DNA of 64,000 nt. Source: Clostridium sp. M62/1 (GTDB taxonomy: Bacteria > Bacillota > Clostridia > Lachnospirales > Lachnospiraceae). The position numbers and the translations under genes are program-made. The notes below the pieces were generated by a model, which saw nothing but the letters and a program-made list of their open reading frames with translations, was not told the origin of the DNA and made no database searches. How positions within the stretch are numbered: the stretch's first letter is position 1; every line of letters starts with the position of its first letter. Location: assembly GCF_020736365.1 (NCBI RefSeq), contig NZ_CP085988.1, positions 298,501 through 362,500 on the forward strand, in the 5' to 3' direction. Below, piece after piece: positions 49,499-58,104 of this stretch.

Positions 49499-51950
49499 CC
49501 TCCTTTTGCAAATCCAACGGTTTGGTGGTCATTATGGCATAGAGTTCCGTGTTTTTCGGGAAGTGGTCCACGAAAGGCAGGATGGTGGAGCCGTAAAACA
49601 GCAGCCCTTCACCCTCGCCGGAGTGGGTCACATAGGAAAGCTGGTGCGGGGAAATGCCCAGCTGTTTGGCGAGAATCTGCCGGTCTCCGCCCGCCTGGTT
49701 GAGCATATACACGAAGTCGGAGTTCTCAAAAATGTTCTCCACCTCGCGGGAAGAAAGCAGGTCCTTTACATTCTGGGTGATCCCTGTCGGGATGCCGCCC
49801 CATTTACGGAACCGCTTCCAGATCTCCACCGTATAGGCGGCGGTCTGTTCTTCCTTTAATAAAAGGTGCATCTCGTCGATGTAATAGCGGGTGGACTTGT
49901 GGGCAGCGCGGTTGATGGTGACGCGGTTCCACACCTGGTCCTGCACCACCAGCATCCCGATTTTCTTCAGCTGTTTTCCCAGCTCCTTAATGTCGTAGCA
50001 GACAATGCGGTTGTTGATGTCCACATTGGTCCGGTGGTTGAACACATTGAGGGAGCCGGTCACATAGATTTCCAGCGCCGTTGCGATGTACTGGGCTTCC
50101 TTTTCGTCCTGACCCCGCAGGAGATTGTAAAGGTCCTCCAGAATGGGCATATTCTCCGGGCGGGGGTCATTGAGATAGTCCTGATAGACCAGCCGCACAC
50201 AGCGGTCAATGATGGTTTTCTGCACCGGCTGCAAGCCCTCCTTGCCGCCCACGATCAGCTCGCACAGGGACAGGATGAAGTCGGACTTGAGGGACAGCGG
50301 GCTGTCCTCGTCCGAATAGTCCAGGTTCAGGTCCATAGGGTTAATGTAGTTGGTGGAGGTGGGCGAAATCTTAATGACCTGCCCATGCAGGCGCTCCACC
50401 AGGGGCGCGTACTCCGCCTCCGGGTCCAGAATCTCGATCTCATCGGAGGTGAGCAGGAAGCAGTTGGCGATCTCGCGCTTGGCGCTGAAGGACTTGCCGG
50501 AACCGGGCGTACCGAGAATCAGGCCGTTGGGGTTCTTCAGCAGCTTGCGATCCACCATGATAAGGTTACTGGACAGGGCGTTGATGCCGTAGTACAGCGC
50601 CTCCTTGCCGTTCTGGAATAATTCCTGGGTGGTAAACGGCACAAAGATAGCCGTGGAACTGGTGGTCAGCCCCCGCTGAATCTCCACCTGGTTAAGACCC
50701 AGCGGCAGGCAGCTCATCAGCCCTTCTTCCTGCTGGAAGTCCAGTCGGGTCAGCTGGCAGTTATATTTCTGGGCGATGGAACCGGCCTGGAACACATTGT
50801 TGTCTAGCTGGCGGGGGTTGTCCGCCGTGTTCAGCACCAGGAAGGTCACAAGGAACATACGCTCGTTGCGGCTCTGCAAATCCTGCAAGAGTTTTTTCGC
50901 TTCGCTACCGTAGGTGGCAAGGTCACTGGGAATCAAATCCATATCGTACCCTGCTCGGACCGCCTTTTTCTGTTCCTCGATCTTGCTGCGGTCTAAATCG
51001 GTGATTTTCCTCTTGACCGTCTTGATGGCTTTCACCTGATCCACCGACTGGATATGCAGGCTGACAATGAGGGAGCTTTCCATATCCAGAAAGTCCGCCA
51101 GCATCCGGTCATTGAGTTCGGGGGCCAAAATCTGCAAAAAAGAAACAGCCCCGTATTTCTTAGCCATACGGAACTGTCTGCCGGTGCGGAACTCAAAGGA
51201 GCTGGGGGCGATAAAGTCCTTGGTGGACAGGCCGCTGGAGGGGAGCCAGCCCCACTCGAAACGGAACGGCAGCTGCTCGTCCATGTGGAAGATGCCATGC
51301 AGCTGGGCAAGCCGCGCTTTGCCGTCCAGGGTCTCCGCCGCCACGCCCAGCCGCTTAAAGTTGTTGAGAATGTCGGTCTCGATGCGCTCCAGACGGGGCT
51401 TGGCCGCCTTGATGCTGTCCGCGTCAATGCCGAAGGTGAGGTACTTGGTCTTAATGAGGCCGTTGTTGCCCCTTGCCAGCTGGTTTTGCAGCATGGTGGT
51501 GTACTCCATGCGGATGCTGTCAAAATCGTCCCTCTGGAGAGGGATGGAGACAGCGCGGGCAAAGGTTTCCTCCGACGCGGCCAGGTTCAAAAAAGACAGC
51601 TCAAATTTGATCGAGCTGTCAAAGTAGTTGAGGAAATCGCACCAGCCCTCAAAAATCGCCGTTTTATCTTCATTTTGCGAGAGCTGGTAGTTAATGTCCT
51701 GAAACTGGATGGTCTTGGTGTAGTGGCCGTCTGCCACCCGGCAGATACCGTCCGGCCACATCCGTTCATAGGGGATGCTGTCCTGAGCCGATTTTTCCTT
51801 TTTGTCTGTGCGACTGGCGCGGGCAATGGCGGCTTTAATCTGCTTCCTGTCGGCGCGGGACAGCTTTTTTCTGGTTTGGACCGGCTGCGCCGCTTTTTCA
51901 CCGTTTTTTCCGAACAGCCGGTGCAGCCAGTTTTTGATTGCCGTAAACAA
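49470..51950 (-). CDS. VirB4/TraE-family conjugation ATPase
   Basis: 826 residues from TTG 51950, which has GAGGAGG at 9 bases; the longer frame to 51998 has no such site. Walker A GTPGSGKS is at about 480 and Walker B IDEMHLLL at about 690; FARAVSIPLQ and a CagE/TrbE-like N-terminal region precede them. The ATPase powers the type IV secretion channel at the inner face of the membrane. The start lies 53 bases inside the PrgI gene, so translation is coupled. Confidence 0.92.
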   Translation of the reverse strand: MFTAIKNWLHRLFGKNGEKAAQPVQTRKKLSRADRKQIKAAIARASRTDKKEKSAQDSIPYERMWPDGICRVADGHYTKTIQFQDINYQLSQNEDKTAIFEGWCDFLNYFDSSIKFELSFLNLAASEETFARAVSIPLQRDDFDSIRMEYTTMLQNQLARGNNGLIKTKYLTFGIDADSIKAAKPRLERIETDILNNFKRLGVAAETLDGKARLAQLHGIFHMDEQLPFRFEWGWLPSSGLSTKDFIAPSSFEFRTGRQFRMAKKYGAVSFLQILAPELNDRMLADFLDMESSLIVSLHIQSVDQVKAIKTVKRKITDLDRSKIEEQKKAVRAGYDMDLIPSDLATYGSEAKKLLQDLQSRNERMFLVTFLVLNTADNPRQLDNNVFQAGSIAQKYNCQLTRLDFQQEEGLMSCLPLGLNQVEIQRGLTTSSTAIFVPFTTQELFQNGKEALYYGINALSSNLIMVDRKLLKNPNGLILGTPGSGKSFSAKREIANCFLLTSDEIEILDPEAEYAPLVERLHGQVIKISPTSTNYINPMDLNLDYSDEDSPLSLKSDFILSLCELIVGGKEGLQPVQKTIIDRCVRLVYQDYLNDPRPENMPILEDLYNLLRGQDEKEAQYIATALEIYVTGSLNVFNHRTNVDINNRIVCYDIKELGKQLKKIGMLVVQDQVWNRVTINRAAHKSTRYYIDEMHLLLKEEQTAAYTVEIWKRFRKWGGIPTGITQNVKDLLSSREVENIFENSDFVYMLNQAGGDRQILAKQLGISPHQLSYVTHSGEGEGLLFYGSTILPFVDHFPKNTELYAIMTTKPLDLQKEDEQHDKERN

Positions 51951-52302
51951 TGTGTGACACCTCCTCGTCGAGATTTGCCTGCCGTTCCAGAACGGCATAG
52001 AAGTTATTGGTGCGGTAGGGGCGTTCTTTCGGGCGGATCACCGTCACCCGGATGATATTGCCCAGAACCTTTTCCAGCGGCTGTCCGTGCTTTTCGTACA
52101 TGGCCAGCAGGAAGAAGGGCAGCATGACAAACATCATGCACATGACCGCCGTGCTGGTCCCTGCCGGTCCTTTGAGCAAAAAGAACAGCGGCACACCCAC
52201 AAGCGCACCGCAGCCGAAGCAGACCAGCTGCCTTTTGGTCAGGTTGAATGCGACCTTGGTTTTGACTTTGGTTAAGTCTTTGGGTACGGGTACATAAGCC
52301 AA
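51898..52302 (-). CDS. PrgI-family (VirB3-like) membrane protein
   Basis: 134 residues with the PrgI pattern YVPVPKDLTKVKTKVAFNLTKRQ, two membrane helices in the middle (about 28-68) and a basic tail. VirB3/PrgI proteins bind VirB4 in the mating channel; gene overlap with VirB4 supports that partnership. Confidence 0.88.
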   Translation of the reverse strand: MAYVPVPKDLTKVKTKVAFNLTKRQLVCFGCGALVGVPLFFLLKGPAGTSTAVMCMMFVMLPFFLLAMYEKHGQPLEKVLGNIIRVTVIRPKERPYRTNNFYAVLERQANLDEEVSHIVYGNQKLAAPAVRKKR

Positions 52303-52316
52303 TGTAACGACCTCCT

Positions 52317-52853
52317 TTACGGGAATGAAACGGAGCTGTCCACCTCGTTGCCCCAGACATCCCAGCCGGGGGTGGCCTGTCTGGCAAACAGCTCGATACG
52401 GGGTACGTCTCCTGCCAGCGCGACGATTTTATCCCGGACAATATCCGGTTTCTTGCTGTGCTGCTCCACAGGAGAAAAAATCAGTTGATGAATGCCTGCG
52501 TTTTGCCGTTTCGGTTTTCCTTTTACCGCCAGCAGGCAGATTTCCGCATTGCTTCTGGTCCACCAGCCCAGCCCGAAAAAGAACCCTTTGCCGGACTTAT
52601 TCTGCTTGACCCAGACAAACGCCACGGTCTTGTAGGTAAATCCCCATGCGTCTATGAGTTTTAACGCCTCCGGCAGCTTCGGGAAGGTACACCAGAGGAA
52701 CAGTGCGCAGTTTTTGTCCGCCAGTTCGGATACCGGCAGGCGGTACAGTTCTTCGTCCGGCATGGTCGGGTAATGATTCTGCGCCGCGCCCTGCACCTTT
52801 CCGCTGCGGTAAGCCCACGGAGGATCGGCATAAACAATCTGATATTTTTTCAT
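52317..52853 (-). CDS. MT-A70-family adenine methyltransferase
   Basis: 178 residues. DPPW (residues 10-13) and the AdoMet-binding end LFARQATPGWDVWGNE identify the family, which makes N6-methyladenine in DNA or RNA. It lies in the transfer operon between PrgI and the VirB6-like gene with 10- to 14-base gaps. It may mark element DNA to avoid restriction in the recipient. Target sequence unknown. Confidence 0.88.
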   Translation of the reverse strand: MKKYQIVYADPPWAYRSGKVQGAAQNHYPTMPDEELYRLPVSELADKNCALFLWCTFPKLPEALKLIDAWGFTYKTVAFVWVKQNKSGKGFFFGLGWWTRSNAEICLLAVKGKPKRQNAGIHQLIFSPVEQHSKKPDIVRDKIVALAGDVPRIELFARQATPGWDVWGNEVDSSVSFP

Positions 52854-52863
52854 GCCGTCCTCC

Positions 52864-53733
52864 TTAATGAGCCTGAAAAATTGACTTGGCGAGGCTTCCG
52901 GTCTTAAAGAGGGTGAAGCACAGCAGCACCGTGTAGCCCACGCAGGTCCAGATGGCCATGATCACATCTTCTTCGGTGGCGATATTCTGCACCAGTACGG
53001 CATAAATCGCCACACAGACGATGATGAGAAACGCCTGAAAGCCTAGGGCGAACAGGGAGCGCAGGTAGTTCTGGCCCATGCCGCCCCATTCCTTGCCCAT
53101 CATGGCGGCCATGGGGATGGGGGCTACGGAGGTCACAAGGTAAATCTCGATCATACGGCCATAAATGACGATAAAAATACAGATATACATGGCCCACATG
53201 GTCACGCCGATAAACATACTCTGCACCCACAGGCCGATCAGCGGTCCCAGGTCCATCTCCATCAGCCGGGATTCCATATCGCCCATGATGGCGGAAATAT
53301 CAATGGAAGCGTCCGAACCGATAATGCCGGACGCCTGGGCTACCACGCTCTGGGTCATGTCGAACACGCCCATGACGATATTCCAGGTATTGGTGACAAT
53401 GAGGATGGCGGCGGCGCTTTTGAACACCCATTTGAAGATCATCCAGGTGTCCACATCATGCAGGTTATTCTTGTCGGCAATCATCTGGATCAGTTCAATG
53501 GTCATCACCGCCGCCAGAAGCACCCCCGCAATGGGGACCATGATGTTTTCCGAAAGAGTCTGGATCATGTTGAACACATCCGGGTTCCAGCCCTGGGGCG
53601 TCTGCCCGATCTGTACCGACACATCCGCCACCTGCCGGTTGACCGAATCGAACATCCCGGACAGGTTGCCCATAATGCCGCCCACCAGCATTTCCTTGAG
53701 CCAGTTGGTCAGGGCGTCCAGTAAGAAATCCAT
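52864..53733 (-). CDS. VirB6/TrbL-like multispanning protein (CD1112-like)
   Basis: 289 residues with about six hydrophobic segments (for example MVPIAGVLLAAVMTIELIQMI, FIGVTMWAMYICIFIVIYG, FALGFQAFLIIVCVAIYAVL) and the N-terminal LLDALTNWLKEMLVGGIMGNL. It should form the inner-membrane pore of the mating channel. It is preceded on the - strand by the remains of maff2, as in related elements. Confidence 0.87.
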   Translation of the reverse strand: MDFLLDALTNWLKEMLVGGIMGNLSGMFDSVNRQVADVSVQIGQTPQGWNPDVFNMIQTLSENIMVPIAGVLLAAVMTIELIQMIADKNNLHDVDTWMIFKWVFKSAAAILIVTNTWNIVMGVFDMTQSVVAQASGIIGSDASIDISAIMGDMESRLMEMDLGPLIGLWVQSMFIGVTMWAMYICIFIVIYGRMIEIYLVTSVAPIPMAAMMGKEWGGMGQNYLRSLFALGFQAFLIIVCVAIYAVLVQNIATEEDVIMAIWTCVGYTVLLCFTLFKTGSLAKSIFQAH

Positions 53734-53799
53734 GCAGTTTTACCTCCTTTCCGCCCCTCCCGCATGGAAACGGGAGGGGCAGGGATTTCCGGTGGACGG

Positions 53800-53889
53800 T
53801 TAGACGCTGAACAGCCCGGAGAGCAGCGGTACAAGGACCATGCCCACGATAGCAACGCCAGCGCCCGCCATCAGCTGTTTTATCCCCAA
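53800..53889 (-). pseudogene. 3' end of a Maff2-family gene, interrupted by an insertion
   Basis: The last ~30 codons of Maff2 are intact (GIKQLMAGAGVAIVGMVLVPL then LSGLFSV and stop at 53800-53802). Before GIKQ the frame meets a stop and the sequence loses similarity, so the junction with foreign DNA is at about 53886-53890. Maff2 is a small two-helix membrane protein always next to the VirB6-like gene in Tn1549-type elements. The missing 5' half should lie beyond the inserted elements, right of the window. Confidence 0.8.
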
Positions 53890-53933
53890 TTAGGTGTAAA
53901 ACTCTGCTCGATGGCGGGCGGCGGCGTACAAAA
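53859..53933. repeat. Inverted repeat across the insertion junction
   Basis: ACGCCAGCGCCCGCCATC inside the Maff2 remnant and GATGGCGGGCGGCGGCGT at about 53914-53931 in the inserted DNA are complements with two mismatches, separated by about 36 bases. The second copy reads like Maff2 (MAGGGV) in the opposite direction. It may mark the recombination site or an inverted partial copy of the target. Confidence 0.5.
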
Positions 53934-53976
53934 AATCTATATGGTGTTTTTAAGAGAACCGTCCCGGCGGGACAGG

Positions 53977-55647
53977 TCAGGCAGTGACCTGTTCCACCTC
54001 CGGGATGGGTTTGAGATTAAAATGAATTTCGATAGAAATGTGTCTTGTTTTATCTTCGTCAATGCGCTCATGCACGACGATTTCTTTGATTAAGCGGTTG
54101 AGGGTGGCTGCGTCCAACTCTGTGATGTTGGCATATTCCTGAATGGCTTCCACCCATTGTTTTGCGTCATTGGCAAGCTGGACTTCATCGGACAGCCGCT
54201 TTCTGCCCTCGGACACTTTTGTTTTAAGTTCCGTCTGCTCGGTCTGTGTCTTTTCCAGCATGGTGTTGAAGTTCTGCTCACTGATACGCCCTGCAATCAT
54301 ATCTTCATAAAGCCGCATTACCATTTTGTCCAGAACCTCAATCCGTTCCTCGTCCCTTGTAAGGGAGCGTTCCATTGCTTCCCGCTGTTCCCGCTGCTCG
54401 GCTTCACAGGTATTGGTCAGGCGGTCAGCAACCGCTTTCCCGTCCATCAGGGCAGCTCTGGCACATTCCCGGATTTTCCGCAGCACATGACTGTAAAGGG
54501 TGTCATAATCAATCCGGTGCTGGGTGCAGTGGTTCTTTCCAAAGGCATTGTAGGTCTTGCAGGAGTAAATCTGCTGGGGATGTTTTGCGTTTGTGTAGCG
54601 TACCGTCAGAGACTTCCCACACTCGCCGCATTTTATCAGTCCGGCAAACAGGCTGATTTCATTGGTCTGCCCCGGACGCTGGCGGGATTTCAGCTTGTTC
54701 TGCACAATGTCAAAGCTCATGCGGTCAATCAGCGGTTCATGCTGTCCTTCCACTACAATCCAGTCCTCCGGCTTCTTTTCCCCAATCGTGCCGATTTTGA
54801 AACGGTAGTCCTTTTTCTGGGAAGCAATCGCCCCAGTGTAAACGGGATTCATCAAAAGGTCTTTGATAACGGAAAAGTCCCACATATACCGCCCGTTTTC
54901 CGGGTCTTTCTTTTCCCATTTGGTGCGGGTATTGCGAAGCCCCCGTTCCCGGTTCCACCATGTGGGGCAGGGGATTTTTTCTTCCTCCAGCCGTCTGCGG
55001 ATATAGTTCGGACCATGACCGTTTAGGGCATATCCGAAAATCAGCCGCACAATCGGGGCGGTTTCCTCGTCAATGAGCAGATGGTTTTTGTCCTCCGGGT
55101 CTTTCCGATACCCAAACGGGGCAAGACACCCGGTAAACTGTCCTTTCTGCGCTTTCAGAAGATAAGAGGAATGGACTTTCTTGGAAATATCCTTGCTGTA
55201 CATCTCGTTCAGGATATTCTTGAACGGGGCGATGTCGTTGTTATCCCGCAGGGTGTCGATACCGTCATTCATGGCGATATAGCGGACACCGTTTCTTGGG
55301 AAAAAGTCCTCAATCAAATGCCCTGTTTGCAAATAGTTACGCCCCAGTCGGCTGAGGTCTTTCGTGATGACAAGGTTGATTTGCCTGCGCTCAATGGCTC
55401 TCAACATTCTCTGTAAATCAGGACGCTCCATATTAAGACCTGTGAAGCCATCGTCCTGATAGACTGCCACAACCTCCCATCCCTGCTTTTCGCAGTATTT
55501 TTCCAGCATATCACGCTGGTTTGCGATACTGGCACTTTCGCCTTGCAGGTCATCGTCCTTTGACAGCCTGCAATAGACCGCCGCACGATAGCCCCCGGCA
55601 AGTGCTGAACCGATTGTTCTGTATTCCATTTCGTTCATCATAGCCAT
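53977..55647 (-). CDS. Large serine recombinase (TnpX-like)
   Basis: 556 residues. Resolvase domain first, with the catalytic Ser in YCRLSKDD (about residue 29) and TKDLSRLGRNY; then a recombinase domain (AQKGQFTGCLAPFGYRKDP), a zinc ribbon (CGECGKSLTVRY plus a later Cys pair) and a coiled coil at about 400-490. It should excise and insert the element now lying in maff2. The ATG directly follows the stop of the TnpW-like gene. Confidence 0.92.
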   Translation of the reverse strand: MAMMNEMEYRTIGSALAGGYRAAVYCRLSKDDDLQGESASIANQRDMLEKYCEKQGWEVVAVYQDDGFTGLNMERPDLQRMLRAIERRQINLVITKDLSRLGRNYLQTGHLIEDFFPRNGVRYIAMNDGIDTLRDNNDIAPFKNILNEMYSKDISKKVHSSYLLKAQKGQFTGCLAPFGYRKDPEDKNHLLIDEETAPIVRLIFGYALNGHGPNYIRRRLEEEKIPCPTWWNRERGLRNTRTKWEKKDPENGRYMWDFSVIKDLLMNPVYTGAIASQKKDYRFKIGTIGEKKPEDWIVVEGQHEPLIDRMSFDIVQNKLKSRQRPGQTNEISLFAGLIKCGECGKSLTVRYTNAKHPQQIYSCKTYNAFGKNHCTQHRIDYDTLYSHVLRKIRECARAALMDGKAVADRLTNTCEAEQREQREAMERSLTRDEERIEVLDKMVMRLYEDMIAGRISEQNFNTMLEKTQTEQTELKTKVSEGRKRLSDEVQLANDAKQWVEAIQEYANITELDAATLNRLIKEIVVHERIDEDKTRHISIEIHFNLKPIPEVEQVTA

Positions 55648-55845
55648 TTACCCACACAATCCAGACGGTATCTGGCTCTGTTGAACCTCATCTTCATTAT
55701 ACTTCAAATCTTTCTTTTTAGCAAGATATTCTTTTGTATTTGTTTTGCCGTATTTCTGGGAAATCAGGCTGACGAACACATCGGTGGCGTCCAGTTCCCC
55801 GTCAAATACGGTTGTCACTTCAATCTTGGTCTTATTTTTCGCCAT
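55648..55845 (-). CDS. TnpW-like small protein
   Basis: 65 residues: MAKNKTKIEVTTVFDGELD, then ATDVFVSLISQK and a basic tail. The ribosome site GGAGGATAACTG is the same as before the second serine recombinase (61604 onward). Such small genes precede large serine recombinases in clostridial transposons; a role as a recombination directionality factor has been suspected but is not shown here. Confidence 0.68.
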   Translation of the reverse strand: MAKNKTKIEVTTVFDGELDATDVFVSLISQKYGKTNTKEYLAKKKDLKYNEDEVQQSQIPSGLCG

Positions 55846-55884
55846 AGGCAGTTATCCTCCATACATGAAAATAGCCAGACAGAG

Positions 55885-56082
55885 AACGGTCGGCAACGAA
55901 GTCCGGCAACGGGCTTCAAAAGACCTTGCAAACAATCTCAATCTGGCGTTGATTACTATTTATACTTTTCTTTTATTTTTCTGTTGTTTTGGTTGTCAGA
56001 GAGGGAAAAAGCCCGGAAATAAGGGATTTTCCCCGGCAACCGGCTCGGCAACGGGATAGCAACGAAGTCGGCAACGGGCTGT
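55885..56082. repeat. Cluster of GGCAACG repeats flanking an AT-rich segment
   Basis: Copies of (T/C)CGGCAACG or close variants occur at about 55890 and 55902, and again at about 56033, 56043, 56056 and 56068. The ~110 bases between the clusters are very AT-rich. The gap (55846-56087) lies beside the primase/helicase genes and has no convincing gene. It resembles iterons around an origin, or binding sites of an element regulator. Confidence 0.5.
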
Positions 56083-56087
56083 CATTT

Positions 56088-57482
56088 TCAGAATGGAAGC
56101 TCCATCTGCTCTGTGACCTCCACAAAACCGTCCATAGATTTTTCGGGCGGGTTGTCGGTGTCCGTTGCCGGGATTTCACGCTCCCAGCCCTTTTGTCTGC
56201 CGTATTCCGCAAACATCCTCGGATTGGAAAAGTAGTTCCACCCGGTAATGCACTGGTTCATTATCTCGTTGATTTCCCGGATTTCCCATTGCTTCGGCTC
56301 ATCAAAGGTGTGGTTTAAGGCTTCCTTGTAGAGCTGCTTGGAGCAGACCGTTTCCCCGGTGTACTTATCAAGGTAAGCCTGTATCATCCCGGCTTTGGTG
56401 TCCTCCGGCATAAAATCCCGCTGGTGTTCTTTGAGATACCGCTGCATGGCTGGGCTGAATGACAGCTTGAACATGCCGCTTCGGTAAATCTCCATTGCTT
56501 CCGCCCACATCTGGCTGATATAGGCTCTGGAAGCGGCTTCGTCCTCCAAAATGTGAACCTCGGCTTGCTCCGGGTACACCATGACCGGGATAAATCGGCG
56601 GTTGCCGGAACGGTCAAGGGGGAGAAAGTCAAGGGCGTTGGAAGTGCCGCCGAACACGCATTGACGGGGGCGGTCTGCCGGGTGAGTTTCATAGGGAATT
56701 TTGTAAACCTCTTTCTGGCGGCTTAGAAAGGACTTGATTTCCTCAATGCTCTTGGCATTGGCGGTTGCCATCATTTCCGACATTTCAATTATCCAGTGAC
56801 CTTGCAGCTTGCGGTACACGTTATCATCGTCCAGCTTCCGCAAATCATCGGAAAACCACTCGTCCCGGACTGCCAGCAGCCGGAAGAAGGTGGATTTGCC
56901 AGCCCCCTGACCGCCTACCAGACACAGCATGATTTCAAACTTGCTTCCGGGCTTAAATGCCCTTGTAATCGCCCCCAGCATGAACAGCTTCAAGGCTTCA
57001 TAGGTGTAATCGTCCACATCAGCTCCCAGAAAGTGCCGCAGACAGAAGCGGATGCGCTCAGTCCCGTCCCATGCAAGGCTGTTCAGAAAATCCCGGATGG
57101 GGTGGTACTTATTCTCATTCGCCACAATCCCGATGGCGGTTTCAATCTTTTTCTCACTGGTAAGCCCGTAGGTTTCCTCCAGATAGAGAAGCAGATACTT
57201 CATGTCCGTATCGGTCAGGGCTGTGCTTTCTCTGTGAAAACCGATGGGCTTTATGATGTCCTTGCGGTCGGTCAGGATGTTGTAGGCGATTGCCCCGGCA
57301 AGCACAGGGTCACGCTGGAATACGGTCAGGCAGTTCCGTATGCTCTGGCGGACGCCGCCTTTCTCGGTGGTTTCCAGAGTTGCCTTTACTTCCTCAACGC
57401 TCTGGGGCGGCTGCATGGCGTTCATGGTGTTTTTTAGTTCTTGCTGCGTCTGCGGCTGCAAGCTCTGCCATTCGCTGTTCAA
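56088..57482 (-). CDS. Virulence-associated E (VirE)/P4-like replicative helicase-ATPase
   Basis: 464 residues. Walker A GGQGAGKST is at about 191, followed by HWIIEMSEM and the family motif RKEVYKIPYETHPADRP-like segment and FGGTSN. These proteins are the helicase half of phage P4-type primases and replicate mobile elements after excision. The CHC2 primase gene is directly upstream and overlaps by about 90 bases. Met 20 is an alternative start. Confidence 0.88.
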   Translation of the reverse strand: MNSEWQSLQPQTQQELKNTMNAMQPPQSVEEVKATLETTEKGGVRQSIRNCLTVFQRDPVLAGAIAYNILTDRKDIIKPIGFHRESTALTDTDMKYLLLYLEETYGLTSEKKIETAIGIVANENKYHPIRDFLNSLAWDGTERIRFCLRHFLGADVDDYTYEALKLFMLGAITRAFKPGSKFEIMLCLVGGQGAGKSTFFRLLAVRDEWFSDDLRKLDDDNVYRKLQGHWIIEMSEMMATANAKSIEEIKSFLSRQKEVYKIPYETHPADRPRQCVFGGTSNALDFLPLDRSGNRRFIPVMVYPEQAEVHILEDEAASRAYISQMWAEAMEIYRSGMFKLSFSPAMQRYLKEHQRDFMPEDTKAGMIQAYLDKYTGETVCSKQLYKEALNHTFDEPKQWEIREINEIMNQCITGWNYFSNPRMFAEYGRQKGWEREIPATDTDNPPEKSMDGFVEVTEQMELPF

Positions 57483-58038
57483 GCTGTATCACATCCTTTC
57501 CGTAGTCCATAATCAAAACCGCTTTTTCCTCTGTCTCCCCGAACAGCAGCACATCCAGCAGATATTCCACATGGGCTTGCTTCTGCAAGGCTTCCACGAA
57601 CCGGGGATGAAACGCTTCCTCCGGGGAGTGCGGGGCATAGTCGGTTTTCCATACCCGTAAGAGGTGTAGATAATCGGCAAGGACACGGAAGCAATGTGCC
57701 TTTGCTTCCCGGAACTGTTCTTCCGGGGATTTCTGCCGGGGCTTGGGCTTCCTTGCCCTGCCCGGTGGCTTCCAGTCCTCATAGGCAAGCCCGAAGTCAC
57801 TCGCCAACTGTGCGGCGGCTTCCTTTTTCCCCAGCCCGTACAGGGCAGCTACAAAATCAATCACATCCCCATCTGCACCACATCCGAAGCAGTGGAAACG
57901 CTTGTCCAGCTTCATGCTGGGGGTCTTATCGTTGTGGAACGGGCAGCAAGCCATCCCGTTTCTGTTTACCCGGATTCCGTAATGCTCCGCAGCCTGTCTT
58001 GTCGTAACGGACTGCTTCACAGCTTCAAATACATTCAA
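57394..58038 (-). CDS. CHC2 zinc-finger primase-like protein
   Basis: 214 residues from TTG 58038 behind AAGGAGGAATTGA; the upstream frame has no better start. Zinc finger ligands: CCPFHNDKTPS and CFGCGADGD, at about 28-58. It is homologous along its length to residues 1-190 of the protein at 39855-43148. It should work with the VirE-type helicase in replication of the mobilizable element. Confidence 0.87.
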   Translation of the reverse strand: MNVFEAVKQSVTTRQAAEHYGIRVNRNGMACCPFHNDKTPSMKLDKRFHCFGCGADGDVIDFVAALYGLGKKEAAAQLASDFGLAYEDWKPPGRARKPKPRQKSPEEQFREAKAHCFRVLADYLHLLRVWKTDYAPHSPEEAFHPRFVEALQKQAHVEYLLDVLLFGETEEKAVLIMDYGKDVIQLEQRMAELAAADAARTKKHHERHAAAPER

Positions 58039-58104
58039 ATCAATTCCTCCTTGTAAAAAAGAAAAGGCACTTATCATTCTCAATCTGAAAATGGCAAGTG
58101 CCTG

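Noticed and set aside
55973..56212. 79-codon frame across the GGCAACG repeats
   Set aside because: The translation simply reflects the repeats and overlaps the end of the helicase gene; no start site.
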